This document shows positions 17,094-26,450 of a stretch of DNA of 64,000 nucleotides, piece after piece. Below the pieces are notes generated by a model that saw nothing but the letters and a program-made list of their open reading frames with translations, had not been told where the DNA came from and ran no database searches. Every line of letters begins with the position of its first letter. The stretch's first letter is position 1. Made by a program: the position numbers and the translations under genes. This stretch comes from Pelagihabitans sp947500445 (GTDB taxonomy: Bacteria > Bacteroidota > Bacteroidia > Flavobacteriales > Flavobacteriaceae), in assembly GCF_050589625.1 (NCBI RefSeq), contig NZ_JBNGOP010000027.1:11169-75168 (forward strand), given 5' to 3'.

Positions 17094-19835
17094 ATGGAAG
17101 ATAATGAAGATATGGGCGTACCTCCCGAAGATACCGGGAATTCCGCTGAGCATGAGGAATCTGCCGAACGTTCCGTAGACGGCGAAAACGAAACCGATAC
17201 CGAACAGACCGATCAAGAGGATGCCCTTACCAGGGTTTCCGGCATGTACAAGGATTGGTTTTTGGATTATGCCTCCTATGTTATTTTAGAAAGGGCGGTA
17301 CCTGCCATTGAAGATGGTTTTAAACCAGTGCAAAGGCGTATCATGCACGCCCTAAAGGAATTGGACGACGGCCGGTACAATAAAGTGGCGAACGTAGTCG
17401 GCCACACCATGCAATACCACCCGCATGGTGATGCGAGTATCGCCGATGCCATGGTGCAGATCGGTCAAAAGGATCTGTTGATCGATACCCAGGGGAACTG
17501 GGGGAATATCCTTACCGGCGATGGTGCCGCGGCAAGTCGGTATATCGAGGCGCGGCTTTCCAAATTTGCCCTTGAGGTCGTCTTTAGTCCAAAAATAACG
17601 GAATGGCAGCTCTCTTACGACGGTCGTAAAAAAGAGCCCGTGAACCTTCCCGTGAAGTTTCCGTTATTGTTGGCGCAAGGTGCGGAGGGAATCGCGGTCG
17701 GACTTTCCACCAAGGTGCTTCCACACAATTTCAATGAGTTGATCGATGCTTCCATCAAGCATCTGAAGGGGCAGCGTTTTAAACTGTATCCCGATTTTCC
17801 GACTTCGGGCATCATCGATGTCAGTAACTACAACGACGGGCTTCGCGGTGGAAAGGTAAGAGTGCGGGCCAAGATGGAACAGCGTGATAAAAACACGTTG
17901 GTTATCAATGAAATACCGTACGGAACCAATACTTCTTCTTTAATCGATTCCATACTAAAGGCGAACGATAAAGGGAAGATAAAAATCAAAAAAATAGAGG
18001 ACAATACGGCTGCCGATGTGGAGATTCTGGTGCATTTGCCATCCGGTATTTCGCCGGATAAAACAATAGATGCCCTGTATGCGTTCACTTCCTGTGAGTC
18101 GTCCATTTCCCCTTTGGCCTGTATTATCGAGGACAATAAGCCGCTGTTCATCGGGGTGTCCGAAATGCTAAAGCGCTCGACCGATGCCACGGTAGAACTG
18201 TTGCGCCAAGAATTGGAAATTCAGTTGAACGAACTGGAAGAACAATGGCACTACCTTTCGTTGGAACGGATATTTATAGAGAACCGTATTTACCGTGATA
18301 TCGAGGAAGAAGAGACTTGGGAAGGTGTTTTAAACGCTATAGACACCGGATTAAAACCTTTTGTAAAGGACTTGAAACGGGCCGTAACAAGGGACGACAT
18401 CGTGCGGTTGACCGAAATTCGGATCAAACGCATCTCAAAATTTGACCTGGACAAGGCGCAACAACAGTTGGATACCCTTGCCGAAAAAATTGCCGAGGTA
18501 AAACACCACCTGGAGCATTTGATCGCTTTTGCCATCGATTACTTTACCCGTTTGAAGGACACTTTTGGTAAAGAACGGGACCGAAAATCGGAAATAAGGA
18601 TTTTCGATGATATCGAAGCTACAAAAGTGGTGATCCGGAATACAAAACTGTATGTAAACCGGGAAGAAGGGTTTATAGGAACATCATTACGTAGGGACGA
18701 ATACGTGACCGATTGCAGTGATATTGACGATATTATCGTGTTTACCAAGGACGGGAAGATGATGGTGACCCGAGTAGGGGCAAAAACGTTTGTAGGCAAG
18801 AACATTTTGCATGTAGCGGTCTTTAAAAAGAAGGACAAACGCACCATTTATAATATGATCTATAAAGATGGTAGGGGTGGTGCCACTTATATCAAACGCT
18901 TTGCGGTAACCAGTATTACTAGGGACAAGGCCTATGAGTTGGGAACGGGAAAGGCCGGTACCGATGTGCTCTATTTTTCGGCAAACCCCAACGGTGAGGC
19001 CGAGGTGGTTACCGTATTGCTCAGACAAGTGGGCAGTGTGAAAAAATTGAAATGGGATATCGATTTTGCCGATGTACTGATCAAAGGACGTGGTTCCAAG
19101 GGAAATATCGTTACCAAATACAGCGTAAAACGAATCGAATTAAAGGAGAAGGGTATTTCTACCCTCAAACCTAGAAAGCTCTGGTTCGATGAAACGGTAC
19201 AACGCTTGAATGCCGATGAAAGAGGAGAGTATTTGGGAGAATTTACCGGGGACGACCGGTTGCTCATCGTACATCAGAACGGAGCGGTAAAGACCGTAAT
19301 ACCGGAACTGACACTTCGTTTTGGCGTTACCATGGTGGTCCTGGAAAAGTGGGACCCTAAAAAACCGCTTTCCGCTATACATTGGGAAGGGGAAAAGGAA
19401 CTGTTTTACCTGAAAAGGTTTCTTATCGAACATCCGGATAAGGAGGAATCGATTATTACGGACCATCCAAAATCCCACTTGGAAACGATTTTTACCGATT
19501 ATCGGCCCCAAGCTGAAGTGGTCTTTGCGAAGAAACGAGGACAAGAACGAAAAGAAAATCTCGTTATCGATGTCGCCGATTTTATTGCCGTAAAAGGAAT
19601 TTCGGCCATGGGAAATCAGTTGACCAAGGACAAAGTTTTGGAAATTAATACTTTGGACCCTTTGCCTTACACTGTTCCGGAACCACCGACCCCTACCGAA
19701 ATAGAAGTGGTCGATGAAGAAAATGTCGCCGATTCCCCAAATGGGGCGACTCAGGATTCAAAAACTGATAATACCGGAAGTGACGATGCATCCAAGGCAT
19801 CGGATGATGACGATAACCCATTGACGTTATTCTAA
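17094..19835 (+). CDS. parC: DNA topoisomerase IV subunit A
   Basis: A 913-residue breakage-reunion subunit. The catalytic tyrosine is Y150 in 'AASRYIEARL'; flanking 'GFKPVQRRIMHAL' and 'QYHPHGDASIADAM' form the winged-helix active region. Residues 1-48 are a Glu/Asp-rich extension and the last ~50 are Asp/Ser-rich, so both ends are acidic and presumably disordered. The C-terminal DNA-wrapping domain is degenerate, as expected of ParC. Co-transcribed with parE and closely followed by mscL (4-base gap). Confidence 0.95.
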   Translation: MEDNEDMGVPPEDTGNSAEHEESAERSVDGENETDTEQTDQEDALTRVSGMYKDWFLDYASYVILERAVPAIEDGFKPVQRRIMHALKELDDGRYNKVANVVGHTMQYHPHGDASIADAMVQIGQKDLLIDTQGNWGNILTGDGAAASRYIEARLSKFALEVVFSPKITEWQLSYDGRKKEPVNLPVKFPLLLAQGAEGIAVGLSTKVLPHNFNELIDASIKHLKGQRFKLYPDFPTSGIIDVSNYNDGLRGGKVRVRAKMEQRDKNTLVINEIPYGTNTSSLIDSILKANDKGKIKIKKIEDNTAADVEILVHLPSGISPDKTIDALYAFTSCESSISPLACIIEDNKPLFIGVSEMLKRSTDATVELLRQELEIQLNELEEQWHYLSLERIFIENRIYRDIEEEETWEGVLNAIDTGLKPFVKDLKRAVTRDDIVRLTEIRIKRISKFDLDKAQQQLDTLAEKIAEVKHHLEHLIAFAIDYFTRLKDTFGKERDRKSEIRIFDDIEATKVVIRNTKLYVNREEGFIGTSLRRDEYVTDCSDIDDIIVFTKDGKMMVTRVGAKTFVGKNILHVAVFKKKDKRTIYNMIYKDGRGGATYIKRFAVTSITRDKAYELGTGKAGTDVLYFSANPNGEAEVVTVLLRQVGSVKKLKWDIDFADVLIKGRGSKGNIVTKYSVKRIELKEKGISTLKPRKLWFDETVQRLNADERGEYLGEFTGDDRLLIVHQNGAVKTVIPELTLRFGVTMVVLEKWDPKKPLSAIHWEGEKELFYLKRFLIEHPDKEESIITDHPKSHLETIFTDYRPQAEVVFAKKRGQERKENLVIDVADFIAVKGISAMGNQLTKDKVLEINTLDPLPYTVPEPPTPTEIEVVDEENVADSPNGATQDSKTDNTGSDDASKASDDDDNPLTLF

Positions 19836-19839
19836 GGAG

Positions 19840-20271
19840 ATGAAAAAATTTATAAACGAGTTTAAAAACTTTGCTGTTAAGGGCAATATGATCGATATGG
19901 CCATCGGTATCATTATCGGTACGGCCTTTAATAATGTGGTGAACGTGATCGTAAAACAGATCGTAATGCCACCCTTGGCCTTTATTACGGACGGGGTATC
20001 CTTTTCCAATAGAAAATGGGTACTTCGGACGGCATCGGAAAGTGCGGACGAAATTGCCATAGGCTATGGGGAACTCTTAGAAGTGCTTGTGGATTTTGGC
20101 GTAATCGCCATGACCATTTTTATCGTTTTAAAGGGAATCAACCGGTTTAGAGATCAGGCCGACGACCCTAAGGACAAAAAAGTGAAAACACCAAAAAATA
20201 TTGAATTGCTCGCCAGCATGGAACAGCTTATGAAGGAGCAAAACGCACTTTTAAAGAAATTGGAATCCTAG
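19840..20271 (+). CDS. mscL: Large-conductance mechanosensitive channel
   Basis: A 143-residue channel that opens under membrane tension to release solutes. Typical N-terminal helix and TM1 'FAVKGNMIDMAIGIIIGTAFN', periplasmic loop, TM2 'GVIAMTIFIVLKGINRF', and a charged cytoplasmic helix. It starts four bases after the parC stop, so it probably shares that transcript. Confidence 0.95.
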   Translation: MKKFINEFKNFAVKGNMIDMAIGIIIGTAFNNVVNVIVKQIVMPPLAFITDGVSFSNRKWVLRTASESADEIAIGYGELLEVLVDFGVIAMTIFIVLKGINRFRDQADDPKDKKVKTPKNIELLASMEQLMKEQNALLKKLES

Positions 20272-20379
20272 TTTGTTGATGGTTTTGTCGTTGTTTTATG
20301 CAGTTCCGCGCCTAACTGTTCAACAACTACTTCTTTTTGAATGGAGAATCTCTATATTTAGCAAAATTTAAATTACCGG

Positions 20380-21336
20380 ATGGATTTAACGAACCCCCTC
20401 ATTTACGGAGTACCCTGTTTTCTAGCTTTTATTTTATTGGAACTGACGTATAGTAAAACACACGATAACGAAGACCTGTACGTTTGGAAAGATCTAATGG
20501 CCAGTGGGGCCATGGGTATCGGCTCGGCCATTTTGGGTCCGTTGGTCAAGGTTACCGTATTGATCGTTGTCTTCAACTTCACCTACGAACTGTTCAACCC
20601 AATGGTTGACGGCGTTCGTATGAACATCATGGGATATGAATCCTTTGGCTATGCTTGGTACATTTTTCTTATTTGTCAATTGGCAGACGATTTTACCTAT
20701 TACTGGTTTCATCGTGCAAACCATGAAATACGCCTGTTATGGGCGGCGCATATTGTGCACCATTCTTCCGATCACTTTAACTTGGGTACCGCTATTCGAA
20801 ACGGTTGGTTTACGTTGTTGTATAAACCGTTTTTTTATATGTGGATGCCGGCCGTAGGTTTCCCTGTGGAAGTGGTAATTTTCTGTTTGGCCATAGAATC
20901 GTTTTGGCAGTTTCAGCTACATTCCAAATACGTCCCAAAAATGGGATGGATCGAAAAAATATTCAATACGCATACCATGCACCAGGTACACCATTCGCAA
21001 AATGTGGAGTACTTGGATAAAAATCACGGCGGCTTTTTGAACATCTTCGACAAGTTGTTTGGTACCTGGAAAGAATTGGACGATGACGTTGAAGTTAAGT
21101 TTGGGGTAATCCACGCTCCGGATTCCTACAATCCCTTAGTGATTTTGACACACGAATTCAAGGATATTTGGAACGACACCAAAAAATCTCCAAAATGGTC
21201 CCATAAGTTCATGTATATTTTTGGTCCTCCGGGGTGGAGCCATGATGGTAGTACCATGACGGTCAAACAACAACAGCGATTGTTTAGGAAGCAAAAAGCT
21301 GAAAACCCTGAAATAGCCTTTAGTAGGCCGAATTAG
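20380..21336 (+). CDS. Sterol desaturase / fatty acid hydroxylase family membrane protein
   Basis: A 318-residue integral membrane di-iron protein. His boxes: H111-x3-H115 ('HRANH'), H124-x2-HH ('HIVHHSS') and H198..H205 ('HTMHQVHHSQN'), with further His in 'LDKNHGGFLNIFDKLFGTW'. Four to six hydrophobic segments. The superfamily hydroxylates or desaturates lipids (alkylglycerol monooxygenase-like, carotenoid or fatty-acid hydroxylases). The substrate is not deducible. A strong bidirectional terminator follows. Confidence 0.88.
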   Translation: MDLTNPLIYGVPCFLAFILLELTYSKTHDNEDLYVWKDLMASGAMGIGSAILGPLVKVTVLIVVFNFTYELFNPMVDGVRMNIMGYESFGYAWYIFLICQLADDFTYYWFHRANHEIRLLWAAHIVHHSSDHFNLGTAIRNGWFTLLYKPFFYMWMPAVGFPVEVVIFCLAIESFWQFQLHSKYVPKMGWIEKIFNTHTMHQVHHSQNVEYLDKNHGGFLNIFDKLFGTWKELDDDVEVKFGVIHAPDSYNPLVILTHEFKDIWNDTKKSPKWSHKFMYIFGPPGWSHDGSTMTVKQQQRLFRKQKAENPEIAFSRPN

Positions 21337-21400
21337 ATGGGTTTACGTACTACTTTGTTCATTTAGATTCTTAGGAAGACTAAAGAATTCATAACAATAC

Positions 21401-21432
21401 AAAAAACCTCCGAAAAATTTCGGAGGTTTTTT
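21401..21432. terminator. Bidirectional terminator
   Basis: AAAAAACCTCCGAAA pairs with the matching ATTTCGGAGGTTTTTT half (21417-21432), giving a stem with an A-run on one side and a T-run on the other. It lies between two convergent genes (the desaturase-like gene and the DoxX-like gene) and can serve both. Confidence 0.9.
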
Positions 21433-21451
21433 GTATTTGAGACTGTTTCAA

Positions 21452-21850
21452 CTAGGCCGCACTGGCCAAGGTAGCGCCGACGGTTTCTTTTTTGGATTCG
21501 CGTACTTTTTTACTCTGAATGTAGGTCACCCATAACAGCATAAGGCAAACTACTGCAGAAGCTCCGTTTCCTTGTTCCGTAGCCAAGTGGGCGATGCATC
21601 CAAGGGACAGGTTCATGAAAAAACCGGCATACACCCATTCCACATACCATTGGTCTTTGTTTAGCAAGATAAGTGCCAGTCCGAATATTTGGGCGAAGCC
21701 CAATATCTCGATCAAATAAGTTGGATATCCTAAAGTGGTGAACGTTTCCGCTACGGTATCGTAATTGATAATGGAGTTCATTACCGCACTGATGATGGTT
21801 ATGGAAAATATGCTAAGAGCAATGAGAAAATAAAGTCTGTTTGTTTTCAT
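21452..21850 (-). CDS. DoxX-like four-helix membrane protein
   Basis: A 132-residue protein with four hydrophobic segments: ~5-25, ~45-62, ~70-88 and ~100-112. 'SIINYDTVAETFTTLGYPTYLIEILG' and 'FAQIFGLALILLNK' fit the DoxX_2 group of small quinone-pathway-like membrane proteins. Actual function unknown. Single gene bounded by the bidirectional terminator. Confidence 0.7.
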   Translation of the reverse strand: MKTNRLYFLIALSIFSITIISAVMNSIINYDTVAETFTTLGYPTYLIEILGFAQIFGLALILLNKDQWYVEWVYAGFFMNLSLGCIAHLATEQGNGASAVVCLMLLWVTYIQSKKVRESKKETVGATLASAA

Positions 21851-22053
21851 AATATAAGATTTTGGGGTTGATACGGCTAATTTAAGCCCGTTTCGTGATA
21901 AGGAGGACCTTCAACAGGTCCGTAGCGTAAATGTTTCGGCGAATGGCCTTTTCCCTTCGATGGGTGCGGTTGCCCAATGTCGCAAAAAGACATCGGGAGG
22001 GCGGTAGACTGCTTACATAGTGTTTTGGTGGACGAAGGGAGAAAGATCCCGGC

Positions 22054-23181
22054 TTACTTCACTTTTTCCAAGCTAACCACGTTGTCAGGGCCTACCTCAA
22101 GGGTCAATCTGGTTACGGATCCCGTATCGTTTTTGGTAAATTCAAACATGTTATAACCGCCCTGTAAACAAAAACTATCTTCGGTAAGGGCATAGATCGG
22201 AAGGTTCATTTGGTTTCCGAGCCGTGCAATGGCCAGCTGCCCCTCATGTATGATCAAAGATACCTCGTTTCCGGGCGCAAAGCGATAGGTGCCGGTGTAT
22301 GGTTGTAGTTGGGGTTCGGAAAGCCCGATATCCCTTCTTTTAAAGCTGTGCAGCATGCCTTTGGTGTATCCTTCGGCCTTTGCGCCAGAGTGTCCCGTTC
22401 CTTCCGAAATACTACTTTCAAAATGGAGGCCCTTGTATTTTCTTGAAGCGATTTGTTCGGCCATTTCATGGTGAAGGGATACCGAACCATCCATAGAACC
22501 ACTGACCAAAAATACATTGGCGTTTAAAGAGTCATTATTTTTGGAGTAGTCCCGTTCAAGGGCGAAGGCATGCCCATTGTCATACCAATAGGATGGGTTG
22601 CAAATAACGAAGTTATGGAATAGGTCGTTGGCCTTAAACAGGGCGTAGTGTGTATATAGTCCTGCAAGAGAAGTACCCGTCAAGGTTCTGTTTTCGGTCT
22701 GTGTTCGGTATTCTTTGTCTATAAAGGGAATGATCTCGTCCCGAAAAACGGCCGTAAATTTTTCGGCGTCCCCGCTATTTTTTATCTGTGGAATTACCGT
22801 AGGGGTCATGTCGTTGGCCCGTAAGGTTTCATAATCCGGATTTTCCCCTGCGTAGGACACCCCTATAATGATCAACTCCGGGGAACGCCGGTCATATCGT
22901 AAACTTCCCTGTATCGATACGATGGAAGCAAAATCATATTGGCCGTCCAGCGCATACAGTACCGGATATTTTCGGTCGGTATTTGTTTCATAACTTTTTG
23001 GAAGGTTTACATAGAGCTTGTAGTGCTTGTCGTTTATCCGGGAATCAAGGATCCTGGTCTCCGACCCAACATTCATTCCTTGATAACGGGACGTTTCGGT
23101 TTCCTTTTCCACTTGGCCGTTGGAGAAATTGGAGATGAAAAAAAGGAGGAAGAATGCGGTACCCCATTTGATATTCGACAT
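22054..23181 (-). CDS. Secreted alpha/beta-hydrolase, esterase-D (PF00756) type
   Basis: A 375-residue protein with a signal peptide (~1-22). The hydrolase fold shows 'YPVLYALDGQYDF', the nucleophile S171 in 'TGTSLAGLYTHYA', an acid in 'VFLVSGSMDGSV', and the His in 'EGTGHSGAKAEGY'. This is the IroE/Fes and esterase-D class, which includes siderophore trilactone and feruloyl esterases. A C-terminal ~80-residue beta domain ('YTGTYRFAPGNEVSLIIHEG') resembles the add-on of beta-lactamase-like lipid hydrolases (DUF3471-like). Substrate unknown. Monocistronic. Confidence 0.8.
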   Translation of the reverse strand: MSNIKWGTAFFLLFFISNFSNGQVEKETETSRYQGMNVGSETRILDSRINDKHYKLYVNLPKSYETNTDRKYPVLYALDGQYDFASIVSIQGSLRYDRRSPELIIIGVSYAGENPDYETLRANDMTPTVIPQIKNSGDAEKFTAVFRDEIIPFIDKEYRTQTENRTLTGTSLAGLYTHYALFKANDLFHNFVICNPSYWYDNGHAFALERDYSKNNDSLNANVFLVSGSMDGSVSLHHEMAEQIASRKYKGLHFESSISEGTGHSGAKAEGYTKGMLHSFKRRDIGLSEPQLQPYTGTYRFAPGNEVSLIIHEGQLAIARLGNQMNLPIYALTEDSFCLQGGYNMFEFTKNDTGSVTRLTLEVGPDNVVSLEKVK

Positions 23182-23529
23182 GATATTAATTTTTTTGGGT
23201 CCGTGTCCCCCTGTTTTTAAAATGAATTTCGATGTTCTTTTTTAGTCTAGGCACCTCTCTGTTCACTGGTCACAGGCGTTAATTGAGAGGATATCCTAAA
23301 AAGCAGCATTTTTCTCTGGGTACTCGGAGCTACAATGCTTAAATGATTTGGCAGTCGCACATGACAGTCCGTAAGTTTCATGCATTTTAATCACGCCCAT
23401 CCAACTTGCTCATTATCCATCTATGCCTTTACAAAGCGGTATGTATAGCTCTTGACATGAACACCCTTAAGGCGTCAGTACCCGAAAAAGCTACTTCGGT
23501 ATATGATCCAATTTAAACGTAAATGGTTA
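23182..23529. other. Gene-free stretch between the terC-like gene and the esterase
   Basis: 348 bases with no supported reading frame, hairpin terminator or repeat that I recognise. Base composition is more mixed than nearby AT-rich spacers, so a decayed gene is possible, but no protein-like fragment could be read. It should contain the promoter of the esterase gene. Confidence 0.4.
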
Positions 23530-24336
23530 TTATGCTTCGGTGTCTTGCGTTTTCGTGTTCTTCTCCATCCTCATGTTGAAAAACTCTACCATTAATGAAA
23601 AAGCGATCGCAAAATAAAGGTATCCCTTGGGAACGGTACCGACCTCTTGTCCCAACACGACGATCAGGCCAATATGTGCTGCTTCCGCTATCAGCATAAA
23701 ACCGATCAATATTAAAAAGGAAAGTCCTAAAATCTGTATGGACGGGTGCTTGTTGACGAACTCCCCGACCGGGTTGGCGAACAACATCATGATCACTACG
23801 GAAATTACCACCGCTACGATCATCAGTATCAGGGCATCTTTGGGATCGGGCGATATGCCATTGGTCATACCAATAGCGGTCAGGATAGAATCGAACGAAA
23901 ATACGATATTGATTACCGTAATCTGAAGTATTGCCTTGCCAAGGGTGTTTCCCCTTGAGCGGGTCACTTCCCGTTCGTCATGGCCACGATCTTCGACTTT
24001 TTCGTGTATTTCTCGCGTACTTTTATACAAAAGGAAAAGCCCTCCTGCGAACAAGATAAGGGATTGCCAGCTGATGCCCCCTGAAATCCATTCCGTCTCA
24101 AAAAACCAAAACGGTTTTTCGGCCGCGGTTAGCCACGTAATGCCGAACAATAGTACGATTCGCATTACCATGGCAAGCACCAATCCGATATTGGTGGCTT
24201 TTTTTCGCTGCCCTTTTTCCAGTTTGCCCGCGGCGATCGAAATAAAAATAATATTGTCGATACCCAGTACGATCTCTAAAAAGGTCAAGGTCAGCAAAGC
24301 GATCCAAGCATCGGGACTTGCGAAAATTTCAAACAT
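23530..24336 (-). CDS. TerC-family integral membrane protein
   Basis: A 268-residue protein with seven or more membrane segments. Diagnostic TerC motifs: 'FLEIVLGIDNIIFISI' near residue 20, 'FSFDSILTAIGM' in the middle, both carrying the acidic residues thought to bind metal, and 'GFMLIAEAAHIG'. TerC proteins are linked to manganese efflux and metal homeostasis (Alx/YceF-type) rather than only to tellurite resistance. The small lipoprotein gene lies six bases upstream on the same strand. Confidence 0.9.
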   Translation of the reverse strand: MFEIFASPDAWIALLTLTFLEIVLGIDNIIFISIAAGKLEKGQRKKATNIGLVLAMVMRIVLLFGITWLTAAEKPFWFFETEWISGGISWQSLILFAGGLFLLYKSTREIHEKVEDRGHDEREVTRSRGNTLGKAILQITVINIVFSFDSILTAIGMTNGISPDPKDALILMIVAVVISVVIMMLFANPVGEFVNKHPSIQILGLSFLILIGFMLIAEAAHIGLIVVLGQEVGTVPKGYLYFAIAFSLMVEFFNMRMEKNTKTQDTEA

Positions 24337-24341
24337 AGCGT

Positions 24342-24719
24342 TTAGTCGTTTTTAACTACGGTACCTCGCGATTTCTTGCTCTTGCCCACAAGGTTGTATT
24401 CAAATGTATAGGATTTGTCCGTGGTAGACAATATTTTCATGTGAACGGCCTGTTCTTCGGCCCTGTTTTTGGGATGTAATTTTCTAACGATATATTCACA
24501 ATCGTTGATCCAGCGTACCGAGGAAGAATCGGTTTGTCCCATAAAATGGGCGACCTCCAAGTTTCCTTTTCGAACAAAGGTGTTTGCCACCTCCTCACCG
24601 TCGACGGTTACGGTAAAAGAAAACTCCCCGTCTTTAAAAGCGTTACAGTCTCGCTGTGGCGCATAGCAGGCGGTGCATAAAATGGGAAGGGCGATCCCTA
24701 AAACAATTTTTCTGAGCAT
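24342..24719 (-). CDS. Small lipoprotein, often misnamed 'DNA topoisomerase IV'
   Basis: 125 residues from the ATG at 24717-24719; a longer frame exists upstream but its first 23 residues lack signal-peptide character. The signal 'MLRKIVLGIALPILCTACYA' ends in a lipobox Cys. The mature part is small and beta-rich ('FSFTVTVDGEEVANTFVRKG', 'SSVRWINDCEYIVRKL'). I recall homologues labelled 'DNA topoisomerase IV' in flavobacterial genomes; nothing here supports that name. It is six bases upstream of the TerC gene and probably co-transcribed. Confidence 0.65.
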   Translation of the reverse strand: MLRKIVLGIALPILCTACYAPQRDCNAFKDGEFSFTVTVDGEEVANTFVRKGNLEVAHFMGQTDSSSVRWINDCEYIVRKLHPKNRAEEQAVHMKILSTTDKSYTFEYNLVGKSKKSRGTVVKND

Positions 24720-24789
24720 AAGGTATAGGGTATTGTATTGGTGATGATAATTTTTTGTGCGCTTTTTTCTACTATCGATATACTTCATT

Positions 24790-24998
24790 GAACTCGTTTA
24801 AACTTTTTGCGTTTAAGCGAAAATTAGTCATTTTTTGGCCATTTGAAGGCTTTTTTGAGTTGCATAGCAGGGCTACGGAATGAAAAAAAGGCAGGGCCGA
24901 AAGAAAAAGCCAATGATTTGGCTTTTGATGAGGAGCCGGCCGGCGCGTCGAGCGAAAAAGGGCAATTTTTTAGCAAATGGAAAAAGTTTAAACGAGTT
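24790..24998. repeat. Intergenic element copy C with perfect 18-bp terminal inverted repeats
   Basis: Left end AACTCGTTTAAACTTTTT (24791-24808), right end AAAAAGTTTAAACGAGTT (24981-24998), a perfect inverted repeat. Inside lies TTGCATAGC-AGG-GCTACGGAA, shared with copy A on the other strand, and a GC-rich GCCGGCCGGCGCG patch. The right end touches the TAA stop of the next minus-strand gene. No coding potential. Confidence 0.75.
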
Positions 24999-25300
24999 TA
25001 TTGTGCAAAAACGGTGTAATGTGACACCTTCCCGGGAAAATCCAGCAAATAGGACTTGTCGGAATCATAGTGTTTTGGCCTTTCCATGTTTGGTCCGGTA
25101 AAATTGACAATGGCATCAAAATCTTCCCAAAAGGTCAATAGTTTAAAATAAGTGTATTGGTCGTCGGACCGGTTTAGAAATTTGAGACCCGTAAACCCCT
25201 TCGTTTTTTTATAGTCCGGTATGTCACGTTCCCTAATGATTTTTGTATAGGTTTCTGAATGCTCAATTTTCGTTCGTCCTTCCCAAATTCTTGTGACCAT
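24998..25300 (-). CDS. Antibiotic-biosynthesis-monooxygenase-like small protein
   Basis: A 100-residue ferredoxin-like alpha/beta-barrel protein: 'MVTRIWEGRTKIEHSETYTK', 'KGFTGLKFLNRSD', 'YFKLLTFWEDFDAIVNFTG' and 'KVSHYTVF'. This pattern fits the ABM/dimeric alpha-beta barrel group (PF03992), often heme- or quinone-related oxygenases or stress proteins. Catalytic function not assignable. It is 10 bases downstream of the DinB-like gene, so the two form an operon. Its TAA stop overlaps repeat copy C. Confidence 0.6.
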   Translation of the reverse strand: MVTRIWEGRTKIEHSETYTKIIRERDIPDYKKTKGFTGLKFLNRSDDQYTYFKLLTFWEDFDAIVNFTGPNMERPKHYDSDKSYLLDFPGKVSHYTVFAQ

Positions 25301-25310
25301 GGTTAACTGT

Positions 25311-25796
25311 TTAGTTTTGATTTTTCAGATAGGCATAAAGTAACCCTATCTGCCCCGAATGATAGGTATCGTGTTGTATGACTCCATTGATAAGATAGCC
25401 CAAACTGTATTCCCTACCCAAGGTTTTATTTTCCAAAAAAGAGTCCTTTTCCTGTTTTTGTAGTATTTCCAAAAGCCTACTTTGGGTTTCTGTCAATTGA
25501 TGGAGCAAGTCGTTCCATTCCGCTTCGGTCTTTATTGTAATGGGCGTCCAATCTTGATCCGTATTCATTTCAATATCGAACAAATTGTCGCCTTCCAGTT
25601 TTGCTATCATAAAAAGCCTCCAGTTAAGGATATGCTTCACGATCCGTGCTATGGAATTCTGGGAATTCGGGAAGGTAGCATTAACGACCCTAAAGTCGAT
25701 TCGATTCAATTTTAGCATTAAGGAATCTCCTAACCAAGGGGTTCCTTCAAAATATTCCGTTGCCGTATCGATCAACTGTGAAATGGCCATTTGCAT
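25311..25796 (-). CDS. DinB-like (DUF1572/YfiT) metal-dependent hydrolase-fold protein
   Basis: A 161-residue four-helix-bundle protein. Metal-type histidines are seen at 'IVKHILNWRLF' and 'GVIQHDTYHSGQIGLLYAYL', the second being the DinB_2 signature. These proteins often act as thiol-dependent transferases or hydrolases; the name comes from DNA-damage-induced genes of Bacillus and does not mean DNA polymerase IV. Co-transcribed with the ABM-like gene. Confidence 0.8.
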   Translation of the reverse strand: MQMAISQLIDTATEYFEGTPWLGDSLMLKLNRIDFRVVNATFPNSQNSIARIVKHILNWRLFMIAKLEGDNLFDIEMNTDQDWTPITIKTEAEWNDLLHQLTETQSRLLEILQKQEKDSFLENKTLGREYSLGYLINGVIQHDTYHSGQIGLLYAYLKNQN

Positions 25797-25868
25797 TATT
25801 ACGATCTTGGTTTCTTAAACTTTGTTCCTTATCGGGGGCTTACCCTTGCAAAGTAAAAAATAAAAACC

Positions 25869-26246
25869 TTAAATCTCCAGGTACGATTTAAAACTTCCAT
25901 CGGTATAGAAAACAATAATTTTTTCGATTTTTTTTTCGTTCGGTTCTGGTAAGGATTTTTGATCTTGAGGTGCGGGGAGCATTTTCGGTGCGGTTTCATT
26001 TTTCGGGACGGCCGTGCTGGAAGAGGGGAAGTTCCCTTTGCCGTTCAGCAACCAATACAAGTTTACTTCCGGAAAGTTCTTGACAACCTTTAAAACAAAA
26101 TCGAGACTGGGTTTATTTCTGCCGGAGAGCAGGTGTGAAATACTCGATCGTTGTACGGCAATCCGATCGGCAAAAGCGGAGGCGGTAAGCCCATAATAGT
26201 CCAAAATACGTTCCAATCGTTTGATGAAATCTACGCTATTTACCAT
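25869..26246 (-). CDS. XRE-family helix-turn-helix regulator
   Basis: A 125-residue protein with an N-terminal Cro/CI-type HTH (~8-65): 'ILDYYGLTASAFADRIAVQRSSISHLLSGRNKPSLDFVLKV' in pieces, followed by 'FPEVNLYWLLNGKGNF', a common end of this flavobacterial subgroup. The C-terminal half is Pro/Lys-rich and short. It is transcribed divergently from an M14 peptidase gene, and the gap holds several TTACA...TGTAA palindromes, one directly at its own start codon, suggesting self-regulation. Confidence 0.85.
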   Translation of the reverse strand: MVNSVDFIKRLERILDYYGLTASAFADRIAVQRSSISHLLSGRNKPSLDFVLKVVKNFPEVNLYWLLNGKGNFPSSSTAVPKNETAPKMLPAPQDQKSLPEPNEKKIEKIIVFYTDGSFKSYLEI

Positions 26247-26265
26247 TGTAACATTTTATTTTACA
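26247..26265 (-). promoter_or_regulatory. Inverted repeat at the start of the XRE regulator gene
   Basis: TGTAA-N9-TTACA immediately before the regulator's start codon (26246). Half-sites match those of the palindromes at 26451-26510. Candidate autoregulatory operator. Confidence 0.4.
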
Positions 26266-26450
26266 TTTTTGCACATTACCCTATTTTGAGTTCCAAATAG
26301 GTGCCAAAAAGTGGTTGAATTCTTAAACTTTAAATACAGGTATTTGTATTTAAAATACTGATTTTTAATTTTTTAATAGAAGAAAATTAAAACTTCAATA
26401 GTGACGGTTACATTTGTTTTTAAAAAACAAGCTTGGCGCAATCATTTTGA

